The notes under the pieces: generated by a model
What the model was told of the DNA's origin: nothing
Database searches by the model: none
Seen by the model: only the letters and a program-made list of their open reading frames with translations
Shown: in pieces, positions 34,166 through 45,220 of the stretch
How positions within the stretch are numbered: position 1 is the stretch's first letter
Layout: each line of letters starts with the position of its first letter
Position numbers and translations under genes: made by a program
From: a bacterium
GTDB lineage: Bacteria; Chloroflexota; Dormibacteria; Aeolococcales; Bog-877
Length of the DNA stretch: 45,220 nucleotides
Direction of reading: 5' to 3'
NCBI GenBank assembly: GCA_021809895.1
Contig: JAJZJU010000007.1
Coordinates: 1-45,220, forward strand

Positions 34166-34525
34166 ATGTGCCGAGTCTGCTTAAAGCGACCAGAGATTCC
34201 CGACGAGCCTCACGGGCGCTGTGAGTCGTGCGCCAAGGCCGGACGGCGCGCTTACTCCTTCCGGCTGACCCCCACCGCCAGTGGGTTCAAAGTGAGCGCA
34301 GGCGAGCTGTCGCCCCGAGCCCTGCGGGACCATGTTGGCCCCGCCCTGCAGACCTTCGCCGGCAAGCCCGCGGTCAAGCCGCACCTGGTCGCCACCCAAT
34401 GCGAACTGGTCGTGGCCGGAAAACGGCTGGAATCGGTTCGGATCGGCCCGGGTCTGGCCACCAAGGCGGATCGGGTGCTCGACTCCCTGCGCCAGGCTTC
34501 GAACAGGACTGAGGCCGCCTGGTAA
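34166..34525 (+). CDS. Small protein with two CxxC motifs
   Basis: A 119-residue protein I do not recognise. The first 28 residues hold two pairs, C-R-V-C and C-E-S-C, the layout of a short zinc ribbon, followed by a basic stretch (KAGRRAYSFRLTP) and a mostly hydrophilic C-terminal part. The start is ATG 34166; no ribosome-binding site is evident, but TAAACT at 34153-34158 could be a -10 box placing transcription at the start codon. It ends 22 bases before the clpB stop codon on the other strand. A DNA- or RNA-binding role would be a guess. Confidence 0.55.
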   Translation: MCRVCLKRPEIPDEPHGRCESCAKAGRRAYSFRLTPTASGFKVSAGELSPRALRDHVGPALQTFAGKPAVKPHLVATQCELVVAGKRLESVRIGPGLATKADRVLDSLRQASNRTEAAW

Positions 34526-34547
34526 GAACCACCTCCCGGCCCGCGAG

Positions 34548-37211
<2,664 letters not shown>

Positions 37212-37517
37212 TTGAACCTCCAGAGCGAAGGTGTCGCTCACCAGGGATATACCCCGCTCGGGAGTTCGCGAACCGCCTTCGAGGGGACGTGCCCGGCCAC
37301 CGGCCGGCAGCGCCGAGCCCGCAAACATGGACGCCCTCCCGCTTCGCGGCGCCGGCTGGAGTTGCCGAATTTAAGCCAGGTCTCAGCGAGGGCTGAGGGG
37401 CCTTGGAGCCTTGCCTGACAACCTGGCAGGGAGCCTCGGTCACAACGCCAGGCGATTTGGAGGATCCAGCAGACCAAGGCGCCCGCCACAGGTCAGACAG
37501 TTGAGGAGGCTGCCGGT
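37212..37517. other. Divergent clpB/acyltransferase intergenic region
   Basis: 306 bases with no supported gene. It contains the clpB ribosome-binding site (37217-37221), the palindrome GTTCGCGAAC (37264-37273) about 50 bases before the clpB start, a run AATTTAAG near 37370 that could hold a -10 box for clpB, and a strong GAGGAGG (37503-37509) for the acyltransferase. No heat-shock operator of known type is seen. Confidence 0.5.
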
Positions 37518-38945
37518 TTGCAGTCCAGCCGCGTCTCGACCCGACAGAGCTCCCAGAGCCCCAGCCACATCCGCATCCCGGTGCCAACCGGCCCCCCCAG
37601 GGCGGCCGAGCTGGTCGCCGGTCCTCTTGAGGTCAGCGAGCCCTTGGGCTCCAGGCGTCCCACCCGCCTCTACCGGCTCACGGGCCTGCGAGTTTTCGCC
37701 GCCCTGGCGGTGGTCCTGGTCCACGTCGGATATCACTTCTCCAGCTCGAACACCGTGGACGTGGCCGAGGCATACGGCTACACCGGAGTCACCTTCTTCT
37801 ACCTGCTCTCCGGGTTCGTCCTCACCTGGTCCAGGCCAGCTGCCGGACCGAGGCGCTTCTGGTGGAGCCGGTTCTCCCGCATCTGGCCGCTGACTGTGCT
37901 GTTGACGGTATTCGCCTTCACGGTCGTGGCCGCTCAGGAGCGCATCCCCGGCACTCTGGGCCAGGTTGCCAACCTTCTCCTCCTCCAGGCCTGGTGGCCC
38001 AAGGGAGACTGGTACTTTGGCGGCAACGGCGTCAGCTGGTCGCTCTCCTGCGAGATGTTCTTCTACCTGCTGTTTCCGCTGCTCATCATTCCGATCCGGC
38101 GGTTGAGGTGGCGGGGATTGGGGCTGGCGGCGGCAATGGTGCTCACTGTCCAGGTTGGGGCTCCCGTGGTCGCCGCCCTCCTGGGTGTGCCGGGAAATGT
38201 GTACTTCTGGCTCTTTTTCGTCTTTCCGCCCTACCGCCTGCTCGAGTTCATCCTGGGCATGTTGCTGGCCCGAGCCGTGCTGCTGGGTCTCAAGTTGCGC
38301 TGGCCCAGGGCCGCATCGCTGCTGGCGTTGGCTGCCCTGGGATTGGTCGCCTTCGCCTGCACCGACTACACGGTCTCCACTGGCCAGTACTTGGACCGCC
38401 CCTTTGTCGCGCTGGCGGTAATCCCGTGGCTCGCGGTGCTGCTGCTCGCGGCCAGCACCCAGGACCTTCGCCATGTCTCCTCCTGGCTCCGATCCGGGCT
38501 ACTGGTCGCTCTGGGCGAGTCCTCTTTCGCCCTCTACCTGGTCCACAAGCCGCTGTACCTGTTCACCAGCAGCTTCGGCTGGTGGCGCAACACCGGTCAC
38601 CTTCTGGCGACCGGCCGCCTCATCCTGTTCATCGCCCTGGCGCTGGGCACCGCCGCCGCCCTTCACTATTGGCTGGAGGGCCCCCTGGATCGCCTCCTGC
38701 GGAGCCTCCCAGATCGGATCCATCGTGGCCGCCGACTCCAGCCGGCGCTTGCCGGTGGCGCGAGCGGCGAGGGCCCACCGGGTTGGGTTACCGCCGTCTA
38801 CCCGAAGGACCTGGGGCCCGTCCGACCCAGGCCGATCCCGCTCAGGACGGATCCAGACCAGAGGTGCACCAGCGGGCGATCTCGGCCGCAGTCGAACCGG
38901 GATCCTCAAATGGAAACAGATGGCCCACCCCCTCGAGCACCCTGA
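37518..38945 (+). CDS. Membrane acyltransferase (acyltransferase-3/OafA family, TTG start)
   Basis: A 475-residue integral membrane O-acyltransferase. Hydrophobic segments run from residue 55 to about 395. The first carries LTGLRVFAALAVVLVHVGYHF, with the histidine that is conserved in this family, then GYTGVTFFYLLSGFVLTW, RFWWSRFSRIWPL and SLSCEMFFYLLFPLL. Near the end is GESSFALYLVHKPLYLF. Such enzymes transfer acetyl or other acyl groups to sugars of surface polysaccharides or lipids. TTG 37518 is well supported by GAGGAGG 8 bases upstream. The last 65 residues are hydrophilic, Pro/Arg-rich, and run over the end of the opposing hydrolase gene by 104 bases. It diverges from clpB. Confidence 0.85.
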   Translation: MQSSRVSTRQSSQSPSHIRIPVPTGPPRAAELVAGPLEVSEPLGSRRPTRLYRLTGLRVFAALAVVLVHVGYHFSSSNTVDVAEAYGYTGVTFFYLLSGFVLTWSRPAAGPRRFWWSRFSRIWPLTVLLTVFAFTVVAAQERIPGTLGQVANLLLLQAWWPKGDWYFGGNGVSWSLSCEMFFYLLFPLLIIPIRRLRWRGLGLAAAMVLTVQVGAPVVAALLGVPGNVYFWLFFVFPPYRLLEFILGMLLARAVLLGLKLRWPRAASLLALAALGLVAFACTDYTVSTGQYLDRPFVALAVIPWLAVLLLAASTQDLRHVSSWLRSGLLVALGESSFALYLVHKPLYLFTSSFGWWRNTGHLLATGRLILFIALALGTAAALHYWLEGPLDRLLRSLPDRIHRGRRLQPALAGGASGEGPPGWVTAVYPKDLGPVRPRPIPLRTDPDQRCTSGRSRPQSNRDPQMETDGPPPRAP

Positions 38946-39867
38946 GGGTGATGTCGGGATAGCCCCGCAACTCCGCTCGGGCTGGCGCCAGGGCGACCTG
39001 GCCGTCGCGGTCACCCCAGATCACCAGGGTGCGCTCGGCCAGGGCATCCAGGCCAGGCAACAGCAGTGTCGCGGGGCGGAACCCGAATGGCCGCATGATC
39101 CTGGGCACGGCCTCAAGATCCGCTCCCCTGGTGAAGCGCCGCCCCACCAGGTAGCGATAGCGGGCCAGGTCTGGGGTCACCCTGATCGGCGCCGAAGCTG
39201 CCTCCACAGTGGCTCCCTCAGGGTCCTTCGTCTGCCGGGCCAGCGCCAGCCGCGCGGCCGCACCCAGGACATCGGTCATCCCAGGCAACATCGACATGCT
39301 CCAGATCAGGGGCAGCCGTGAAGAGATCCCAACCGGGCTGAGAAGCACCAGACGGCGTACCCGGTCCCGATGGTCGAGCGCATAGCCGCCGGCCGCAAGC
39401 CCCCCCAGGGAATGCCCGACCATGTAGAACCTGTCGACCCCCAACCGGTCGACCACACCCGACACCGCCTCATTCCACGCCGGTCTGGGATGTCCCTCGA
39501 ACTGAATTGGGGCGCTGAGCCCGCTCCCAGGCCGGTCGATGCCGATTACCCGGAATTGGTTTCCCAGTTCGGCGGCGAGGGCGGCATACTCCCCGACGCT
39601 GGCGCCCAGGCCGTGGAGCAAGACCAGCGCCTCCTCACCACTCCCCAGTTCGAGAGCGTGAATCCGCCCGACCGCCGTCTCGACATAGTGGTGAATGCCG
39701 CTCGCCCCACGCTGGGCGAGCCAGCGGTCGAGGATCGCCTCCACCTCCTGATCGGCGGTCAGCCGGCCCGCCTGCCGCCGCGCCAGACCCACCGCCGAGG
39801 CGTACCCGGCAGATGCCAGGGCTCCGGCGCCCAAGCCTATGGTGAGACCGCGTCTTTTCGACTGCAA
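38842..39867 (-). CDS. Membrane-anchored alpha/beta hydrolase, second paralogue (TTG start)
   Basis: A 341-residue alpha/beta hydrolase with a short N-terminal hydrophobic segment (LTIGLGAGALASAGYASAVGLA) followed by RRQ, which should anchor it in the membrane. The fold elements are complete: VLLHGLGASVGEY, the nucleophile GHSLGG (Ser153), an acid in VIWGDRDGQV and the final histidine in EGVGHLFPFE. It closely resembles the next upstream gene in layout and sequence (both have GRxH...LExGSG and a RF..G.dL.A region), so the two arose by duplication. TTG 39867 has GGAG six bases upstream. Its 3' end overlaps the opposing acyltransferase gene. Substrate unknown; esterase or lipase-like activity is possible. 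Confidence 0.87.
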   Translation of the reverse strand: MQSKRRGLTIGLGAGALASAGYASAVGLARRQAGRLTADQEVEAILDRWLAQRGASGIHHYVETAVGRIHALELGSGEEALVLLHGLGASVGEYAALAAELGNQFRVIGIDRPGSGLSAPIQFEGHPRPAWNEAVSGVVDRLGVDRFYMVGHSLGGLAAGGYALDHRDRVRRLVLLSPVGISSRLPLIWSMSMLPGMTDVLGAAARLALARQTKDPEGATVEAASAPIRVTPDLARYRYLVGRRFTRGADLEAVPRIMRPFGFRPATLLLPGLDALAERTLVIWGDRDGQVALAPARAELRGYPDITLRVLEGVGHLFPFEDPGSTAAEIARWCTSGLDPS

Positions 39868-39946
39868 TTCCGCTCCTGCACCTGATCATTGACCATGCCC
39901 AATTCTGCCGACTGTGACCGGGCCGCCACCGTGGGCATCTGCTGGC

Positions 39947-40957
39947 TCAAGGGCCGGGCTGCAGCCAGGTGTGCAGCATGGCGGCGGTCCGCTCGGGCTC
40001 GAGAAACGGAAACAGGTGCCCCCAGCCAGGCACCATCTCAAGGGCGATGCCGGGGTAGTGGGACAGCTGATCTCGGGCCGGCCCCGGCGGCACCTTGCGG
40101 TCGTCCTCTCCGAATATCACAAGCGCCCTCTTCGAGAGCAGCCCCAACCCCGGCAGCAGCCTGGTGTCGGGGTGGAAGCCGGTCATGGTGACCAGCCTGG
40201 CGAATGCCTGTAGGTCGAAGCCGTGGTGGAAACGGCGGCTGACCAACCGACGGTAGCCATCAGGGTCTGGACCAACCTCGACAGGCCCACCTGGAAGACC
40301 TGAGATGTCGGCGGCCCCGTGGGCCCACTGCCAATCCATGGCCCATCCGTCAAGGCCGAATATCAGATCCGGCAAGCCCGGGATGCGTGCCGCCAGCCAG
40401 GTCTTGGGAGGCTCGGTCGCCAAGCCGACCGGAGCCAACAGCGCCATCCTGCCAATCCGCTCGGGGGCGGCCACACCGTAGGCCCCGGCCGCCAGCCCAC
40501 CCATCGAATGCCCGACCAGATGTGGGCGGTCCAATCCCAGTTGCTCCGCGACCTCCCCTATCACCTGGACCCAGGCGGAGCGAGGGTGGCCGGTGAACCC
40601 GATGGGATCGCTGAGCCCGGTCCCGGGAAGGTCGAGCGCGAGCACCCGAAAGTCTCGGGCGAGCTCGGCGATCAGGGACGAGTAGGAGCCTGAGCTGCCC
40701 CCCAACCCCGGCACCAAGATGATCGCGGCCGGGCCGGAGCCTGCCTCCAGGATGTGGACTCGCCCCTGCGACGTCCCCAGGTAAAGGTGGTGGCCGGCGG
40801 CGCCCTCGCGCCCCAGCCGCTCCTGGACTACCCGTTCCACCTCTTGGTCAGAGACGGCGGCAGGGGGTCGCCTGCGGGCGACCCCCACCGCAACCGCGTA
40901 GCTCAGAAGCCCCAGGCCGAAGGCGCCGATCGCCAGCTCGGCCGGCCGCCTGCTCAC
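39947..40957 (-). CDS. Membrane-anchored alpha/beta hydrolase, first paralogue, coupled to dnaK
   Basis: A 336-residue alpha/beta hydrolase with an N-terminal membrane segment ([20 protein letters not shown]) followed by RRR. Triad: Ser151 in GHSMGG, an acid in FGEDDRKV and histidine in [13 protein letters not shown]. Its GTG start shares GTGA with the dnaK stop (40954-40957), so ribosomes finishing dnaK can restart here. It lies 79 bases before its paralogue. The sequence is that of an active hydrolase; why one is tied to dnaK is not known. It might act on membrane lipids or damaged acyl compounds under stress, but this is inference. Confidence 0.88.
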   Translation of the reverse strand: MSRRPAELAIGAFGLGLLSYAVAVGVARRRPPAAVSDQEVERVVQERLGREGAAGHHLYLGTSQGRVHILEAGSGPAAIILVPGLGGSSGSYSSLIAELARDFRVLALDLPGTGLSDPIGFTGHPRSAWVQVIGEVAEQLGLDRPHLVGHSMGGLAAGAYGVAAPERIGRMALLAPVGLATEPPKTWLAARIPGLPDLIFGLDGWAMDWQWAHGAADISGLPGGPVEVGPDPDGYRRLVSRRFHHGFDLQAFARLVTMTGFHPDTRLLPGLGLLSKRALVIFGEDDRKVPPGPARDQLSHYPGIALEMVPGWGHLFPFLEPERTAAMLHTWLQPGP

Positions 40958-42870
40958 ACCTCTTTGAATTCCGCGTCCACGACGTCCCCGTCACCGCCGG
41001 CCCCGGCGCCCTCACCAGCGGCTGGAGGGATGTCCTCCGGCCCGTGGCCGTCGGTGGGCTCACCGGCCCCCCCTGCGCTCGAGTAGATCGCTTCACCAAC
41101 CTTCTGGATCGCTTCGGACAGCTCGCGCTCAGCGCTCTGCATGTCCACCGTGCTCTTGGCCGCGACCGCTGCCTTGAGCTTCTCGATCTTCTGGTTGATG
41201 TCATCGCGAAGCTCTTCGGGAACCTTGTCGCCGTGCTCACGCATGGTCTTCTCGGAGCTGTACACCAGGGAGTCGCAGCGGTTGCGCAGCGCGACCTCCT
41301 CCGCCTTGCGACGGTCCTCCTCGGCGTTGGACTCCGCCTCCCTCACCATCCGCTCCACCTCCTCCTTCTGCAGGGTGGTGGAACCGGTGATGGTGACCTT
41401 CTGCTCCCGGCCGGTGCCGCGGTCCTTGGCTGTCACATTCAAGATCCCGTTGGCGTCTATGTCGAAGGTGACCTCGATCTGCGGCAGGCCCCGGGGAGCT
41501 GGGGGGATGCCGTCCAGCATGAAGCGGCCCAGGGTGCGGTTGTCGCGAGCCAGGGGCCTCTCTCCCTGCAGCACCACGATCTCCACCGAGGGCTGGTTGT
41601 CAGCGGCGGTTGAGAATACCTGACTCTTGCTGGTTGGGATGGTGCTGTTGCGCTCGATGAGCTTGGTGTTGACCTCGCCCTCGGTCATGATCCCCAGGGA
41701 AAGTGGGGTCACATCCAGCAGCAGGACATCCTTCACCTCGCCCTTGAGCACGCCCCCCTGGATGGCGGCGCCCACCGCCACCACCTCGTCGGGGTTCACG
41801 CCCCGGTGGGGATCCTTGCCGGTCATGCCCTTGACCAGCTCCTGGATTACGGGCATGCGGGTGGAGCCTCCGACCAGGATCACCTCATCGAGGTCTCCCA
41901 CCTTCATATTGGCGTCCTTGAGCGCGTTCTCGAAGGGACCCTTGCAGCGGTCGGTGAGATCCGCCGTGAGCTGCTCGAACTTGGAGCGGGAAAGCTTCAG
42001 GTCGAGGTGCTTGGGTCCATTCTGGTCGGCGGTCACGAAGGGCAGGTTGATCTGGGTCTCCTGAAGCTGGGAGAGTTCGATCTTGGCCTTCTCCGCAGCC
42101 TCGGTGAGGCGCTGGAGAGCCTGCCGGTCCGACTTGAGGTCGATCCCCTGGTCACGCTTGAACTCCTCGGCCATCCAGTCGACCACGCGGCGGTCGTAGT
42201 CGTCGCCACCCAGATGGGTGTCTCCGTTGGTTGACTTGACCTCGAAGACGCCCTCCCCCACCTCCAAGATGGAGACATCGAAAGTGCCACCACCCAGGTC
42301 GAAGACCAGGATCTTCTCCGACTCCTTGCGATCCAGCCCGTAGGCCAGCGCGGCTGCGGTCGGTTCGTTGATGATGCGGAGCACATTCAGCCCAGCGATC
42401 TGGCCCGCATTCTTGGTGGCCTGACGCTGAGCATCGTTGAAGTAAGCGGGCACGGTGATCACCGCATCGGTGACCTTCTCGCCCAGGTAGGCCTCAGCAT
42501 CCCCCTTGAGTTTTTGCAAGATCATGGCGGAGATCTGCTCGGGGGTGTAGTTGGTCCCGACCACCTCCACCTCGGCCCGGCCGTCCTTACCGGAGACCAC
42601 CTTGTAGGGAACGATCTTGCGCTCCCCCTCCACCTCGTTGAAGAGGCGCCCCATGAACCGCTTGATGGAGTAGATCGTGTTCTCAGGGTTGACAGCCGCC
42701 TGACGTCGGGCCAGCTGTCCCACCAGTCGATTCCCGTCCTTACCGAAAGCCACCACCGACGGGGTCGTCCGGCCACCCTCGGTGTTGGGGATTACGACCG
42801 GCTCACCCGCCTCCATGACGGCGACTACTGAGTTGGTCGTGCCCAGGTCAATTCCAACGGTCTTGGCCAT
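40954..42870 (-). CDS. dnaK: Chaperone DnaK (Hsp70)
   Basis: A 638-residue Hsp70. The ATPase domain begins [14 protein letters not shown], with [44 protein letters not shown] and [14 protein letters not shown]. The linker and substrate-binding domain follow ([13 protein letters not shown]), then the lid helices and an acidic Gly-rich tail ending [10 protein letters not shown]. Length and motifs are complete. The genes that usually follow, grpE and dnaJ, are absent; instead two alpha/beta hydrolases come next, the first overlapping by four bases. GGGAGG (42888-42883) lies 12 bases before ATG 42870, a rather long spacing. It diverges from the small membrane protein at 43024. Confidence 0.97.
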   Translation of the reverse strand: MAKTVGIDLGTTNSVVAVMEAGEPVVIPNTEGGRTTPSVVAFGKDGNRLVGQLARRQAAVNPENTIYSIKRFMGRLFNEVEGERKIVPYKVVSGKDGRAEVEVVGTNYTPEQISAMILQKLKGDAEAYLGEKVTDAVITVPAYFNDAQRQATKNAGQIAGLNVLRIINEPTAAALAYGLDRKESEKILVFDLGGGTFDVSILEVGEGVFEVKSTNGDTHLGGDDYDRRVVDWMAEEFKRDQGIDLKSDRQALQRLTEAAEKAKIELSQLQETQINLPFVTADQNGPKHLDLKLSRSKFEQLTADLTDRCKGPFENALKDANMKVGDLDEVILVGGSTRMPVIQELVKGMTGKDPHRGVNPDEVVAVGAAIQGGVLKGEVKDVLLLDVTPLSLGIMTEGEVNTKLIERNSTIPTSKSQVFSTAADNQPSVEIVVLQGERPLARDNRTLGRFMLDGIPPAPRGLPQIEVTFDIDANGILNVTAKDRGTGREQKVTITGSTTLQKEEVERMVREAESNAEEDRRKAEEVALRNRCDSLVYSSEKTMREHGDKVPEELRDDINQKIEKLKAAVAAKSTVDMQSAERELSEAIQKVGEAIYSSAGGAGEPTDGHGPEDIPPAAGEGAGAGGDGDVVDAEFKEV

Positions 42871-43023
42871 GAATTCTGGAAACCTCCCATTGCATCAGTC
42901 GGGGGCTGCGGATTCGCGGCCCGTCCGCTACCGTAACCCTACCGCAGCCCGCCAAGGTCGAAACAGGCCAGCAGTTCGAGCACTCGCCGGACCGCCCCAG
43001 GTCACGATCATGGGTGCTGTCCG

Positions 43024-43515
43024 ATGTTGCCAACAGTTCCACCCCGGTCCACCCACCGGCTCGCCTCGGGAGTTCTGTACGGCCTGGTTGTCACGGCGGT
43101 GGTCGTGCTCACCCTGCTGGCGGTGGCGGCTCCCCCACAACCCAACGGATTCGGGCTCCTGCCGAGCACGGTGCAACTGATGCAGCGCAGTGGAGTCATC
43201 CTCAGCGAGCCGGTGGGGAGCCCGACCGTCCCCGAGTCCCAGGCGGTCGCGGTGGCCAGGCGACAGGGACGCCAGAACCAGGTGCAACGGGTGGTGCTGG
43301 CTCGGGCCACCAGCATCGGAGGCGGCCCCCTGGGGCAGCGGGGACGGCTCTGCTGGGTGGTGCTGCTGCGAGCCAATCCGAACGCCGCCGGCAACCTGCC
43401 CGCACCGGGGCGCATCGAGCTCTACATGGTGCTGGTGGATGCCCGCACCGGCCACTTCCTGGACGGCGTCATCGCCTTCGCCGGTCAGCCACAGACAGGG
43501 GTGGGATCCGAGTGA
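43024..43515 (+). CDS. Small membrane-anchored protein, PepSY-like
   Basis: A 163-residue protein I cannot name with certainty. One hydrophobic segment near the N-terminus (VLYGLVVTAVVVLTLLAVAA) acts as signal or anchor, followed by an outside domain. The part SQAVAVARRQGR...CWVVLLRAN...ELYMVLVDARTGHFLDG resembles the PepSY fold, found in proteins that inhibit or bind proteases and wall enzymes: a helix followed by strands and a final V-D-A-x-T-G. It starts at ATG 43024, divergent from dnaK, and precedes the GH5 gene by 63 bases in the same direction, so they may share a transcript. Confidence 0.6.
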   Translation: MLPTVPPRSTHRLASGVLYGLVVTAVVVLTLLAVAAPPQPNGFGLLPSTVQLMQRSGVILSEPVGSPTVPESQAVAVARRQGRQNQVQRVVLARATSIGGGPLGQRGRLCWVVLLRANPNAAGNLPAPGRIELYMVLVDARTGHFLDGVIAFAGQPQTGVGSE

Positions 43516-43578
43516 TCGCCGCGACGCGGCCCGCTTCCTGACTCTGGGCGCGCCGGCACTTAGTCGACAATCGCTGCC

Positions 43579-45021
43579 ATGCCCTGGCTCCATGGCGCCC
43601 CTCCATTCCGGCGCGAGCGGGGGATCACCACGATTTGTTGCCTGCTGGTCGCCGCCCTCGGTCTGCTGGCGGTGGTGGTGCTGCCGGCGCCGGCTTTGGA
43701 GGCCAAGGTGTTGCCCCAGCGCCCCCCTCCCCAGCCGGGCCTGCCCTGGCTCCAGGTGACCGGATCCAGGATCACCACCACCGCGGGAGAGACGGTGATC
43801 CTGCGTGGGTTCAACGATGACGCTCTGCTCCAGACTGGAACCGCTCCGCTACCCACTCCGCTCACGGCCGGGGATGTGTCCCTGATGCAGCAGCAGGGCT
43901 TCGATGTGGTCCGGCTGCCGATCTCCTGGTCGCTGCTGGAGCCGCGCCCAGGCCACTTCAGCCAGAGGTACCTGCGCCGTCTCGCCGCCCTGGTTGCCCT
44001 GTGCGCACGTCACCACATCTACGTGGTCCTGGACATGCACACCGAGGACTTCGGGGTCGCCTACGGCGGCAGCGGAGCTCCCGCGTGGCTGGGCGTCCCG
44101 GCAGTTCCCAACCTGCATCTGCCAGGGCTCAGCGTGGCCTGGCAACGGCACCTGTCCCCCGCGGTCAACGCATCCTTGGCCTTCTTCTGGTTGTATCCCA
44201 ACTGGCAGCGTCTCTACTGGCGGGCCTGGACAGTGGTCGCCCGAAAGTTCCGGGCCGACTCCGCGGTCGCGGGCTACGACCTGTACAACGAGCCACATCC
44301 CATCCCCATCCCACCGGGGATATTCGCAACCCACTTGCTGTGGCCCTTCTACGCCACCGGCATCCGCACCATTGCCAAGGTCGATCCCAACCACCTCTTC
44401 ATCGTGGAGGGCGACCTGTTCGGCGAGTTACCGACCGCAATCAGGCCGCTGCACGCCGCCGATGTCGTGTACTCGACCCACCTGTATGCCGGCAGCATCC
44501 TGGGATCTCCGTTCACAGGCCAGGAGAGGCCGCTCCAGCAGGAGTGGAACCAGGCACTTTCCGAAGCCGGGCAGGTGCCCGCGCCCTATTGGGTGGGCGA
44601 GGTGGGCATTCAGCACAGCCGGCCGAAGGCTCAGCTCTGGGCGCAGGACGAGATCGCTCTCTCCAACCGCCACCTAGCGGGCTGGGCCTGGTGGCAGTGG
44701 GATGATTCGGGGGGTTGGGGGGTCCGCCAGGGTCGGGGGCCGGTGGACCGATCCTGGCTGGAGACGCTGTCCCAGCCCTTCATCCGTTCAGCACCGGGCG
44801 ACCTGCTTTCGATGGGGTACTCGCCCGGGCGCAAGCTCCTGTGGGCCGACATCGTCCACGCACTAAGGGGCAGCACGGTTGTCGTCTCCTGGCCGAAAAC
44901 CCAAGGGCCGGTCCGGCTGGAGAGCAGCTGCGTCAGACTGGCTGCCAGGCCGGCCCCGGGCTCGGGCCAGGTGCGTCTGGTGATGCTGGCCCAGAGCTGC
45001 CGGCTCCAGCTGGCCAGCTGA
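43579..45021 (+). CDS. Glycoside hydrolase family 5 (endoglycoceramidase/cellulase-like)
   Basis: A 480-residue secreted or membrane-anchored glycosidase. Basic residues and a hydrophobic helix (TTICCLLVAALGLLAVVVLPAPA) form a signal or anchor. The (beta/alpha)8 barrel starts ILRGFNDDALL and holds FDVVRLPISWSLLEP, YVVLDMHTEDFG, the acid/base Glu238 in GYDLYNEPHP, and the nucleophile Glu341 in YWVGEVGIQ. RGFN and the NEP region recall endoglycosylceramidases and related GH5 enzymes, and a C-terminal beta-sandwich follows from about residue 410. The natural substrate could be a glycolipid or a glucan. ATG 43579 has no clear ribosome-binding site. It may be co-transcribed with the PepSY-like gene upstream and converges with the partial gene at the window's end. 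Confidence 0.85.
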   Translation: MPWLHGAPPFRRERGITTICCLLVAALGLLAVVVLPAPALEAKVLPQRPPPQPGLPWLQVTGSRITTTAGETVILRGFNDDALLQTGTAPLPTPLTAGDVSLMQQQGFDVVRLPISWSLLEPRPGHFSQRYLRRLAALVALCARHHIYVVLDMHTEDFGVAYGGSGAPAWLGVPAVPNLHLPGLSVAWQRHLSPAVNASLAFFWLYPNWQRLYWRAWTVVARKFRADSAVAGYDLYNEPHPIPIPPGIFATHLLWPFYATGIRTIAKVDPNHLFIVEGDLFGELPTAIRPLHAADVVYSTHLYAGSILGSPFTGQERPLQQEWNQALSEAGQVPAPYWVGEVGIQHSRPKAQLWAQDEIALSNRHLAGWAWWQWDDSGGWGVRQGRGPVDRSWLETLSQPFIRSAPGDLLSMGYSPGRKLLWADIVHALRGSTVVVSWPKTQGPVRLESSCVRLAARPAPGSGQVRLVMLAQSCRLQLAS

Positions 45022-45027
45022 AAGTCA

Positions 45028-45220
45028 TCAGACGCTGGGAGCTTTCCCCCAGCTGAGGCGGCAGCGATCGAGCACGGCCAGGTTGGCGGCCCCGTCGCCT
45101 GCCGAGGTGAGCAGCGGTTGCCCGGTCGCGATCGCCGCGTGAAAGGACCGCACCATCTCCAGGTAGGGGTCCGCCGCCAAGACCGGTATCTCCTCGATCT
45201 GGCCGGAGGCGGGGCGCAGA
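45028..45220 (-). CDS. C-terminal end of a Gfo/Idh/MocA-type oxidoreductase (partial)
   Basis: The last 63 codons of a gene that enters the window from the right; stop TGA at 45030-45028. Residues PVLAADPYLEMVRSFHAAIATGQPLLTSAGDGAANLAVLDRC (split here only for reading: PVLAADPYLEMVRSFH, then AAIATGQPLLTSAGDGAANL) resemble the final helix pair of NAD-dependent sugar or inositol dehydrogenases of this family, where F-x-x-A-I-x-x-G-x-P-x-x-T-x-x-D is common. The catalytic part is outside the window. It converges with the GH5 gene, the two stop codons being 6 bases apart. Confidence 0.6.
   Translation of the reverse strand, partial: LRPASGQIEEIPVLAADPYLEMVRSFHAAIATGQPLLTSAGDGAANLAVLDRCRLSWGKAPSV

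Noticed and set aside
42871-43023. Possible CIRCE or HAIR heat-shock operator before dnaK
   Set aside because: Only a 10-base palindrome CGAGCACTCG (42977-42986) and GAGTGCT-like half are present; the paired CIRCE or HAIR arms are missing. The same negative result holds upstream of clpB.
45034-45053. Hairpin GCTGGG...CCCAGC as a terminator between the convergent genes
   Set aside because: It lies inside the coding end of the partial oxidoreductase gene and has no T-tract; kept only as a weak possibility.

Overview
This is a 45.2 kb stretch of high-GC chromosome (roughly two thirds G+C by eye), densely coded on both strands, with frequent GTG and TTG starts. An F420-type luciferase-like oxidoreductase, an Ig-like/YkuD L,D-transpeptidase, a lipoprotein sugar-binding protein and an SNF2/SWIM gene pair suggest a monoderm high-GC bacterium: Actinomycetota, or a related soil lineage such as Chloroflexota/Dormibacterota. 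No rRNA or tRNA is present to settle this. No CRISPR array, prophage or plasmid function was seen. The only mobile element recognised is one IS200/IS605-type insertion.

Layout. 1-6 kb: the start of a polysaccharide-synthase-like membrane protein (leaving the window), a lactate-monooxygenase-like FMN enzyme, an alpha/beta hydrolase, an aldo/keto reductase, an Fpg/Nei DNA glycosylase and, divergent from it, a double-SIS sugar-phosphate protein. 6-8.4 kb: a flippase-like membrane protein and an MFS transporter. 8.7-14 kb: a xylose-type sugar ABC operon (binding lipoprotein, ATPase, permease) followed by a ROK regulator. Its predicted promoter holds a palindrome between the -35 and -10 boxes, its leader is structured, and a 14-bp hairpin separates the binding-protein gene from the ATPase gene. 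14.3-16.5 kb: a short-chain dehydrogenase and a proline-iminopeptidase-like hydrolase.

16.6-22.4 kb: three co-directional genes encode an SNF2 helicase, a SWIM zinc-finger protein overlapping it by 4 nt, and a GHKL (Hsp90/MutL-type) ATPase with an acidic, proline-rich linker. The first two form a known pair; the ATPase as third partner is the best candidate here for an undescribed system. 22.65-24.8 kb: the IS200/IS605 element, with IS608-like hairpin ends, an apparently intact TnpB, and a TnpA whose two HUH histidines are replaced by Arg and Gln. 24.8-29 kb: amino-acid metabolism (threonine synthase, cysteine synthase, serine acetyltransferase) plus the F420-type oxidoreductase, all on the minus strand.

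29-34.5 kb: a GNAT acetyltransferase, the L,D-transpeptidase, and divergently an efflux-type MFS transporter, MarR regulator and Nudix hydrolase coupled by two 4-nt overlaps, with a MarR-like operator upstream; then a small zinc-ribbon protein. 34.5-43 kb: stress and envelope genes. These are clpB, a divergent membrane acyltransferase, and dnaK translationally coupled to the first of two membrane-anchored paralogous alpha/beta hydrolases instead of grpE/dnaJ. 43-45.2 kb: a small membrane-anchored protein, a GH5 glycosidase and the end of a Gfo/Idh/MocA-type oxidoreductase.
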